Source: Nitrospiria bacterium
GTDB taxonomy: Bacteria > Nitrospirota > CAKKRA01 > 9FT-COMBO-42-15
Assembly: GCA_919902475.1 (NCBI GenBank)
Contig: CAKKRA010000421.1
Location: forward strand, 1 to 9,070
Length of the DNA stretch: 9,070 bases
Direction of reading: 5' to 3'
A program made the translations under genes and the position numbers. The notes beneath the pieces are model-generated. The model was not told the DNA's origin. It ran no database searches and saw only the letters and a program-made list of their open reading frames with translations. Shown here in pieces: positions 1 through 6,137 of this stretch. Each line of letters starts with the position of its first letter. The first letter of the stretch is position 1.

Positions 1-309
1 CTCATTAAGGATACACCGCCTTTTATCTATTTACACACTTTTTTATTATACCCCCCAGTGAGCGATATTAAGCCTTCTGAGTCTATTCACATAAGATAAT
101 CTGCTGGATTTAAATCTTTATAATGTTATTCGCTTTCTCCAAAATTTGCCTCCTTTGCACTAAATTGTATTTATTTTGCGACACCTTCTAATCTTAATCT
201 CCGTTTCCAATAAAAATTATCCTTATTTTACAAATAGTTAGTTATATTCTTCCGTTAACCTTTTCTCTGGCAAACATCTTGCAATCTAATATAGAGTGTC
301 AAATAACGG
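1..309. other. Upstream non-coding region
   Basis: This stretch is AT-rich with many stop codons in all frames, and I see no credible gene in it. It contains a C6 run at 51-56 and several T-rich runs. Its only well-supported element is the sigma-54 type promoter near its right end, described separately. No clear terminator hairpin for a gene further left is visible. Binding sites for a sigma-54 activator would be expected between about 60 and 220, but I could not pick out a convincing repeated palindrome there. Confidence 0.6.
268..283 (+). promoter_or_regulatory. Sigma-54 (RpoN) type -24/-12 promoter
   Basis: The sequence TGGCAAACATCTTGCA matches the sigma-54 consensus TGGCACNNNNNTTGCW closely. 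The -24 TGGCA is at 268-272 and the -12 TTGCA at 279-283. The spacing between the GG and GC dinucleotides is exactly right, and a C precedes TGG as in the consensus. The expected transcription start is near 293-295, which leaves a leader of about 15 nt before the ATG at 310. That leader has only a weak ribosome site. The position, directly in front of the first gene of a co-directional cluster, supports function. The implication is control by an ATP-dependent enhancer-binding activator, whose gene is not in this window. Confidence 0.68.
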
Positions 310-2436
310 ATGATTAAAACTATTCCTACAATTTTAGCAGTTTCCCTTTTTTTATTAATAAATACCTTTGCATCTGCTGAGACAGATACAAGTTTTCGCA
401 TAAAATGGAAGACAGAGATTGGAAATGAGACATATACAAAATCCAATACACAGGATAACAGAACTACATATATTCAGGCATATAATGGATTTTTGTATGC
501 CCTTGATTTTAAGGGCCAGAAGATATGGCGTATCAGGACAGACCTTTATGATAATGCCTTTATCAGATTCAATGGCGTCATATATACTGGCACAAGGGAC
601 GGGTATTTATTCGCATTAAGAGAAGATGATGGAAAAGAGCTCTGGCAATACAAGACAAATGGCTCTATTAATTCTCCGCCGGCAATATCAGATGGCGTAA
701 TATATTTTGGTTCAGCAGACGGGGCAGTATATGCCATTGACATTGAAACGGGTTTAAAAAGGTGGGCATTTAAAACAGAGAGAGGGATTTCATCCTCTTC
801 TTTAATCAGTGAAGAGAAGATACTTTATTTTGGCGCTAAGGATGGATATTTTCATGCCCTGAATTCAGAGAACGGCAGTCTTTTATGGAAGTTCAAGGCA
901 GATGGAGGGATTGCAGCCTCTCCTGTTATAGACAGTGATGCGGTTTATTTCTGCTCAAGGGATGAGAGGATATATGCCTTAAACAGATTTACCGGTGAAT
1001 TGAAGTGGCAGTTCAATATCAGCTCAAATCCTGTTTCTGCCCCTGTGATTTATAAGGAAAGTATAAGTGTGATTTCAGAGGATGGCATTTTGTATAGTAT
1101 TGATAAAGAGGCAGGCAAAGAAAAATGGAGGATAAAACTGGAAAAGGGGTTGAATATAAATCTGTCATCATCTGATGCTGTTTTGTATGCAGGCGCAGAT
1201 GACCTCTATGCAATCAACATTGCTGATGGAAAATCCCATTGGAGATTCAATGAAAAGGCAAAGGAGCTCTATCAGATGGAATTGCTTAGATTAAAAGTTG
1301 AGGGTGAAAAGAGATTAACAGAGGATGAGAAGAGGCTGCTTCGTCTGAGGGATTTCTTTTCTATTGATGGGAAAATCAGCTCATCACCAATTATTAAAGG
1401 CAATGATATTATTTTTGCAACAGATAAGGGCTATGTCTATTTAGTTGATAGAATTACAGGCGCAATTAAGTGGAGATTTAAGACAGGTGTAAACAGTTTC
1501 TTACAGCCTGTGGCTGATAAAGGGGCAGTTTATATAGCAGGTGATGACAACTCAATCTACGCGGTTAATGCGGTTTCCGGCAAGACAAGATGGAAGGAAG
1601 GTTTATACGGCGAGATTGAAAGGATGAGGATTGGAAAGAAGGCGCTTTATGCCCTTGATAATAATAAAAGGCTTTATAGCATTAAGAAGGACAACGGCAG
1701 TATAAACTGGTCATACAGGATGGAAGGAAATGCAAATGACATTGCTGTTATGCAGATGTTTGACAGAGAGGTGATTATTCTGCTGATTGATAACAAAAAA
1801 ATAGAGGCGCTTTTGGATAGTGGAACAGAAAGACTTTCAGATATAAAGATTTCAAGCCCTGCCTCGTCTCACATAGCAGTTGAAAATCAGATGTTATTTT
1901 TCGGTTCTGAAGACGGCTATCTATACGGCCTTGAGCTGATTGCAAATGAAAAAAGGTTTGCTGTAAGGTGGCAGGCTCAATTAGAAAAGAGGCTCACAGG
2001 GTCGCCGGTTTTATATAATGATTCAATCTTTTCTGCATCAACAGACGGAGAGATAATCGGTATTGATAAGGCATCAGGTTTATTAAGGTGGAGGCATAAG
2101 CTAAAGGCCGTTGTAAGACCGTATTTAGCAGTAAGTAACGGGCTGGTTTTTGCAGTATTAAATGAACAGTCTATTTACGCAATAGATATTTCATTAAATA
2201 AAATAGTCTGGAGATTTGATGCAAAAGGGAGAATAACAGGCAATCCTGTCATATATAATGACAGTGTCTTTGCAAGTACGGACAGCGGCAATATTTATGA
2301 TATTGATATAAAGGATGGTTTTGTACATAAGGAATTAAAGATTGAGGACGGGATTGCCTCGCAAATATCTTTAGAAGACAATACCTTGTTTTGTATTTCA
2401 AGGGAAGGCAATCTTTACTCTCTTTCTACAAGATGA
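310..2436 (+). CDS. Exported double PQQ-type beta-propeller protein (BamB-like repeats)
   Basis: This is a predicted periplasmic scaffold protein of 708 residues. Residues 1-23 form a signal peptide (Lys at 3, hydrophobic core, A-S-A before the cut). The rest is PQQ-type propeller repeats of the form G-x-(V/I)-Y-F-G-S-x-D-G-x-(V/L)-Y-A-(I/L)-D...G...W. The repeat tryptophans fall about every 40 residues: 33, 73, 112, 152, 193, 233, 273, 311, then 388, 428, 467, 554, 594 and 634. Degenerate blades near 507 and 674 fill the gaps. This gives two eight-blade sets joined by a charged helical segment at about 315-348. BamB has one such propeller in roughly 390 residues, so this is about twice its size. 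I see no quinoprotein dehydrogenase active-site signature, so an enzyme role is unlikely. There are only two cysteines in the mature protein (215 and 695), at matching places in blades of the two halves. The ATG at 310 is the only sensible start and lies just behind the sigma-54 promoter. It is probably the first gene of an operon with the three lipoproteins downstream. Confidence 0.88.
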   Translation: MIKTIPTILAVSLFLLINTFASAETDTSFRIKWKTEIGNETYTKSNTQDNRTTYIQAYNGFLYALDFKGQKIWRIRTDLYDNAFIRFNGVIYTGTRDGYLFALREDDGKELWQYKTNGSINSPPAISDGVIYFGSADGAVYAIDIETGLKRWAFKTERGISSSSLISEEKILYFGAKDGYFHALNSENGSLLWKFKADGGIAASPVIDSDAVYFCSRDERIYALNRFTGELKWQFNISSNPVSAPVIYKESISVISEDGILYSIDKEAGKEKWRIKLEKGLNINLSSSDAVLYAGADDLYAINIADGKSHWRFNEKAKELYQMELLRLKVEGEKRLTEDEKRLLRLRDFFSIDGKISSSPIIKGNDIIFATDKGYVYLVDRITGAIKWRFKTGVNSFLQPVADKGAVYIAGDDNSIYAVNAVSGKTRWKEGLYGEIERMRIGKKALYALDNNKRLYSIKKDNGSINWSYRMEGNANDIAVMQMFDREVIILLIDNKKIEALLDSGTERLSDIKISSPASSHIAVENQMLFFGSEDGYLYGLELIANEKRFAVRWQAQLEKRLTGSPVLYNDSIFSASTDGEIIGIDKASGLLRWRHKLKAVVRPYLAVSNGLVFAVLNEQSIYAIDISLNKIVWRFDAKGRITGNPVIYNDSVFASTDSGNIYDIDIKDGFVHKELKIEDGIASQISLEDNTLFCISREGNLYSLSTR

Positions 2437-2460
2437 CAATAGAAAAAAAAGGAGGAAGAA

Positions 2461-2898
2461 ATGGGATTAAGAAAAATATTTTCTGTAATTATTCTCTTTA
2501 TCATAGCAGCTGGGTGTGCAACAAAGGTCTCAGGGACAATACAGCTTCTTGATGAAAATGGAATGCTGTTAAAGGCTGAAAATCCTGCTGGGACAATTGT
2601 TAATATGATGAATCTGTCAGTGCCCATTGGCAAGGCGAATTATTCAACAGAGGCAAATGATAAAGGCCTGTTTGAGAAAAAGGAGCTTGAGCCCGGAGAA
2701 TATAAGGTAGAGGCTTCAAGGCTCGGTTTTGCAACAGAGACGCAGGGCGCAAAGCTCGGCAAATTCAGCCACAAGAAATTTCAATTTAAACTAAAGAAGA
2801 TACCTGAAGGAAAGAGGAAGAGTATTAAGGAAGGCAATAAGGATGAGGAGAAGATTATTAATCCGGGGGAGGTGAATATACAGCCGCCTTCCATGTAA
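2461..2898 (+). CDS. Small lipoprotein with carboxypeptidase-regulatory-like domain
   Basis: The product is a 145-residue predicted lipoprotein. The n-region has Arg and Lys (residues 4-5), followed by a hydrophobic core and the lipobox I-A-A-G-C with the acylated Cys at 19. Ala follows the Cys, which by the E. coli rule points to the outer membrane. Residues 24-111 look like a carboxypeptidase D regulatory-like beta-sandwich: S-G-T-I at 24-27, then D-K-G-L-F at 67-71, L-E-P-G-E-Y at 76-81 and a G-F near 89-90. The tail (112-131) is highly charged and rich in Lys and Glu, and the protein ends in a Pro-containing tip with P-P at 142-143. The start is well set: GGAGG at 2451-2455 lies five bases before the ATG. 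The gap from the preceding stop is 24 nt, indicating co-transcription. Such domains usually bind proteins or sugars structurally, and no specific ligand can be read here. Confidence 0.8.
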   Translation: MGLRKIFSVIILFIIAAGCATKVSGTIQLLDENGMLLKAENPAGTIVNMMNLSVPIGKANYSTEANDKGLFEKKELEPGEYKVEASRLGFATETQGAKLGKFSHKKFQFKLKKIPEGKRKSIKEGNKDEEKIINPGEVNIQPPSM

Positions 2899-2934
2899 TA
2901 TTTATGGCTTCTTTGCTGTTATTCTTGGAATTTA

Positions 2935-3384
2935 TTGGTGCTGTTTGTGTGTCATAAAATATTTGTAAAACATTTTTGGATAATGATGTTCTTTCTTTTT
3001 TCTCTATTGTCAAGCGGCTGCAGCCTTTCAGAGGAAATAGAGATAAAGCTCTTTGTTGAAAGCAGGGATGAAAAAGGGGACATTGTGCCTGATGCAAAAA
3101 TATTGGTGGATGGTATAGAAAAGGGCGCAACTGATAAAAATGGCCAGTTCATCGGAACCATTAAAACAAAGGTTGGAAAGGATATAATCTTAAAGGCAGT
3201 AATGGGTAAGAAGGAATGGGAGACCATGTTCAAGATTTACTCTAAGATTAATAATATTAAAAAGACAAAAGCAGATAGAAACAGTTTAGAAGGCGAGATA
3301 AAGCTGGAGGAAGAAATATCTGCTATCGCAGAGGGTCATCAAAAGGGAGAGTATAGATTTATTGCAATACTTACCAGAGAATAA
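2935..3384 (+). CDS. Small Ig-like lipoprotein, paralogue of the next gene's first domain
   Basis: This is a predicted lipoprotein of up to 149 residues. The hydrophobic segment ends in L-S-S-G-C with the lipid Cys at residue 29, counted from the TTG at 2935. The mature part is one beta-sandwich domain. Residues 54-60 (AKILVDG) and 64-70 (GATDKNG) match AKVIVDG and GLTDSSG in the large lipoprotein encoded next, at the same spacing. The end (YRFIAILT) matches YEFIAEMT there. The start is uncertain. The first in-frame ATG (2983) would leave only 12 residues before the Cys and no basic residue. TTG 2935, GTG 2938 or GTG 2947 each give a normal signal peptide with lysines, but none has a strong Shine-Dalgarno; a weak TTGGAA lies at 2925-2930. 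A Ser follows the Cys, consistent with outer-membrane sorting. The gap to the next start is 18 nt. Precise function is unknown. Confidence 0.72.
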   Translation: MVLFVCHKIFVKHFWIMMFFLFSLLSSGCSLSEEIEIKLFVESRDEKGDIVPDAKILVDGIEKGATDKNGQFIGTIKTKVGKDIILKAVMGKKEWETMFKIYSKINNIKKTKADRNSLEGEIKLEEEISAIAEGHQKGEYRFIAILTRE

Positions 3385-3402
3385 TTAAGGAGGTATGATA
3401 TT

Positions 3403-5988
3403 ATGAAACAATATAAATTTTTGATTTTTTTAATTCTCATCCTCTTTGCTGCAATCTCATGTTCAAAGGGCAGCAAGATAGACATTGCTCTTGAGGCAAG
3501 GTCAGCGCCTGATGGCAAGCCTGTTTCTCAGGCAAAGGTGATTGTTGACGGCAAAGAGGAAGGACTTACAGATTCATCCGGGAAATACACGGGACAGATT
3601 ATAAGAAAACCCGGCGCAGAGGTGGAGCTGATAGTCAAGAAGGATGCAAAGGGCTACAGATATGAGCCATGGAAAAAGAATTTTATTGTAAGGCTTCCAA
3701 AGGAGGCTGCTGCTGCAGATAAATATGAATTTATTGCAGAGATGACAGGCGGGAAATACTTTACAGTGGTAGCAAAGGAAAAGGATGCGATGTTATCATC
3801 TGCCCAGATTGTGGTTAATAAAAAGAAGGCAGGCACTACAAATGAAAAGGGCGTTTATGAGCATGTTTTTACAGAGGACTTTTCTAAGGACATAATGATT
3901 ACTGCCTCAAAGCAGGGTTATATAACAGGAGAGAAAAAGGTTAAGATTGAGCCAGGCGCAGAGGTTATTGTTGATTTAACAAAATATATAAATCTAAATA
4001 TAACAGCACAGACAGAGGATTACGGCGTAACAGAGGGTATCTCAGGCGTTGATGTGTATATAAACGGGAAGCTTCAGGGAAAGACAAACAAGAAGGGGCA
4101 GTTTTCATATGATTATAAAGGGGAATCCGGCAAAAAGATTACAGTTGAATTGAAGGCATCTGAATATATCCCATATACATGGAAGAAGGATGTTGCATTA
4201 AAGGATAATGTAAACCTTGTCCGTTATTTCTATCCTGTCTCACCAAAGCCAATAAAGGTCGGTATATATAAATTTGCAAGCAATCTTTATGCAGATAACG
4301 AAGTGAAGGAAGTCATCAACAGGGCACAGGCCTCTCTGTCTGAGAACCTGTTTGACAACAAGGCATTCAAAGAGGTTCCGACAAATATCTTATTAGATGA
4401 GGTGAAGAGGAACAAGCTCGGCCTTGATAAGATGACTACAAAAGGCTGGGCAAATACTACCCTTAAGAAAACAATTGATATGATAATCGCAGGCAGTGTC
4501 GGCAGGGATGACAAGGGCTATACTATTGAGACAAAGGTGTATACATCAAACGGCAAACTGCTATTAGGCGTTATAAAACAGGCTAAAGGATTAAGGGATA
4601 TTGATTCTGCATCTAAAGATATCGCAGGAGAGATTGCAGAGAGATTTCCATTTGAAGGGACAGTTGTTGCTGTTGAAGAGGAGGGCATAAAGATAAATCT
4701 TGGGAAGGCAGGCGGCTACAGGCTGTCAAAAGGAATGGAGTTTGATATAAAAGGTGCAAAGATAGATAACGAGGGGAAGGCGGTCGGCTTTAAAGATATC
4801 GGTGTTGTTGAGATCAAAAAGATAGATGCGGCATCATCCTTTGCAGTTCCTGTAAAGGTAAAGGATAAGGCAGTAATAGGCGACAAGGTTGTAAGAAAGC
4901 TCTATGAATATACTGCAGAGGCAGGGGAAAAGATTTATTTTACAGCAGCAGTTAAAGGCGGGAAAGGTTCTAATGTGCAGAATCTCGGCGGTGTAAATAT
5001 CTATCTGGAAAATCTCTGGATGGGTTCAACAGAGAAAGACGGAAAACTGGACATACCGATTAAGCTTGGCAGAAGATATTCATTCATAGTTTATAAACAC
5101 GGCTATCAGCAGATCAAGGAAAAGCTCAGTTTTGATAAGAGCAAAGAGATTAAAGAATTTGTAATGACCCCAAATACAGCGCTCTTTAAGGCAGAATCTT
5201 CTCCATCAGGCGCCGAGGTTTCTATAGACGGCGAGCCTCTTGGCAAGACGCCCTTTGCTGACGGGAAACCTGTTGAACTCGGTTTTCACACTGTTAAGGC
5301 AACCGCAGGGCAGGATTATCGCGATTGGGAGGAGGTTGTTGAGTTTGACAAAGAGTTAGTGGATAAAGCAGGCCAGAATAAGATAATTCTTTACAAGGAT
5401 TATCTTAAGATTGGAAATGAGGAATATAAAAACGGTGCGATTGACAAGGCAATAGCGTCTTTTGCGAGCACAGAAAAGGGGCATCCTGATTATTCAGTTG
5501 CAAGGCACAGGCTTGCCCAGATATATCTTGATGACAGGAATGACTATGAGAATGCTATAAAGGAGTTTGAAAATGTGCTGGCGCTTCCTGAAAACCAGCA
5601 GTTGATTTATAAGAGATTTGCCATAACATTTACAAACCTTGGCCATGCGTATTATCTAAAGGCAAATGACCTGATAAAAACAAATAAGGATGAGGCTGGC
5701 AGATATTTTCAAAAGGCCATTGATAATCTCCAGATAGCAAAACAGAATACAAGGTTCTTCCCGAATGATAATTATGATGAGGGGCTGCATGATACTATCT
5801 ATTATCTTGCACTTTCAAATCACAAGCTCTATCTGGTAACAAAAAAGGATACGTATCTGAGAAATGCAAACTGGGCGTGGAGGGACTATTTTGACTTCTT
5901 TCCAAAGGCATTAGACGGAAAGGCAGATTATGAGAAGGCAAAGGACGGGGCGAGGATATATTGGAGCCAGATAAAGGACAAGCTGTAA
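3403..5988 (+). CDS. Large multidomain lipoprotein: Ig-like repeats, CsgG/LpoB-like, FlgT-C-like, PEGA and TPR
   Basis: This 861-residue protein is probably the main scaffold of the cluster. Residues 1-20 are a lipoprotein signal (Lys at 2 and 5; A-A-I-S-C with Cys 20). Three Ig-like or carboxypeptidase-regulatory-like domains follow at about 25-115, 118-192 and 196-276, each with a (V/I)-x-V-x-G/K...G-x-T-x-x-x-G core. Residues 283-415 resemble the CsgG/LpoB/TolB N-terminal fold: a beta strand (KVGIYKF), helices, then I-I-A-G-S-V-G at 361-367 and Y-T-I-E-T-K-V-Y at 373-380. Residues 417-500 resemble the FlgT C-terminal domain: G-T-V-V-A-V, I-N-L-G at 431-434, then G-D-K-V-V near 493-497. Another Ig-like domain spans about 510-588, and a PEGA domain about 593-650 (S-P-S-G-A-E-V-S-I-D-G, then G-K-T-P). 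TPR-like helices fill 662-860. The start is firm: AAGGAGGT at 3387-3394 is a near-perfect ribosome site eight bases before the ATG. The domain names come from motif recognition, with CsgG-like and FlgT-like the least certain. No catalytic residues were recognised. Confidence 0.85.
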   Translation: MKQYKFLIFLILILFAAISCSKGSKIDIALEARSAPDGKPVSQAKVIVDGKEEGLTDSSGKYTGQIIRKPGAEVELIVKKDAKGYRYEPWKKNFIVRLPKEAAAADKYEFIAEMTGGKYFTVVAKEKDAMLSSAQIVVNKKKAGTTNEKGVYEHVFTEDFSKDIMITASKQGYITGEKKVKIEPGAEVIVDLTKYINLNITAQTEDYGVTEGISGVDVYINGKLQGKTNKKGQFSYDYKGESGKKITVELKASEYIPYTWKKDVALKDNVNLVRYFYPVSPKPIKVGIYKFASNLYADNEVKEVINRAQASLSENLFDNKAFKEVPTNILLDEVKRNKLGLDKMTTKGWANTTLKKTIDMIIAGSVGRDDKGYTIETKVYTSNGKLLLGVIKQAKGLRDIDSASKDIAGEIAERFPFEGTVVAVEEEGIKINLGKAGGYRLSKGMEFDIKGAKIDNEGKAVGFKDIGVVEIKKIDAASSFAVPVKVKDKAVIGDKVVRKLYEYTAEAGEKIYFTAAVKGGKGSNVQNLGGVNIYLENLWMGSTEKDGKLDIPIKLGRRYSFIVYKHGYQQIKEKLSFDKSKEIKEFVMTPNTALFKAESSPSGAEVSIDGEPLGKTPFADGKPVELGFHTVKATAGQDYRDWEEVVEFDKELVDKAGQNKIILYKDYLKIGNEEYKNGAIDKAIASFASTEKGHPDYSVARHRLAQIYLDDRNDYENAIKEFENVLALPENQQLIYKRFAITFTNLGHAYYLKANDLIKTNKDEAGRYFQKAIDNLQIAKQNTRFFPNDNYDEGLHDTIYYLALSNHKLYLVTKKDTYLRNANWAWRDYFDFFPKALDGKADYEKAKDGARIYWSQIKDKL

Positions 5989-6111
5989 CAGCTTTGTAAA
6001 AAGTCCATCTGCTGCGTTGTCGCTTCGGCCTCGCATCCTCACATACTAAGATGTATGCTGCGGTGCGAGTCCTCGCTCCGCCTTGCATCTGGAGTTTTTT
6101 ACTTTGCCGTT
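5987..6111. repeat. GC-rich imperfect palindromic element, possible terminator
   Basis: This is an inverted repeat of about 125 bp centred near 6049. The outer arms are AAC at 5987-5989 with GTT at 6109-6111, and GTAAAAA at 5996-6002 with TTTTTAC at 6096-6102. TCCA at 6004-6007 pairs with TGGA at 6090-6093. Further in, CCTCGCA pairs imperfectly with TGCGAGT, and the tip is CATAC at 6042-6046 with GTATG at 6053-6057 around a six-base loop. It is clearly richer in G and C than its surroundings. The left arm starts inside the stop codon of the large lipoprotein gene. The right arm carries a T6 run, so the RNA could fold into a long hairpin and act as a terminator in either direction. It resembles interspersed palindromic elements that I associate with delta-proteobacterial and Nitrospira-group genomes; that link is from memory and unchecked. 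It contains no gene. Confidence 0.72.
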
Positions 6112-6137
6112 AATGATGAGCTTGTGGATATATATTT

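Noticed and set aside
45..73. Minus-strand TATAAT beside a G6 run as a divergent promoter
   Set aside because: The -35 region is poor and no divergent gene can be seen because the window ends at once. It cannot be supported from this sequence.
119..124. TATAAT as a -10 box for the first gene
   Set aside because: No acceptable -35 hexamer lies at 16-18 bases upstream, and it would leave a leader of about 180 nt, whereas a sigma-54 site sits much closer to the start.
110..160. Minus-strand AAGGAGG-like site near 146-153, suggesting a leftward gene
   Set aside because: The frame that follows ends at a stop after about ten codons from the nearest possible start, and the other frames are also closed.
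310..2436. Quinoprotein alcohol dehydrogenase
   Set aside because: The PQQ-type repeats are present, but I see no cofactor-binding vicinal cysteines or haem motif. The spacing fits a BamB-like structural propeller.
2903..2956. Small frame starting at ATG 2903 between the two small lipoprotein genes
   Set aside because: It has only 17 codons, no clear ribosome site, and overlaps the likely start of the next gene.
2952..3233. Minus-strand reading frame antisense to the second small lipoprotein
   Set aside because: It is a shadow of a gene with lipobox, domain similarity and operon context on the + strand, and has no ribosome site or recognisable product.
5795..6088. Minus-strand reading frame of 97 codons
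   Set aside because: It runs antisense through the end of the large lipoprotein gene and half of the palindrome. Its composition is typical of spurious frames in such GC-rich repeats, and no ribosome site or domain is seen.
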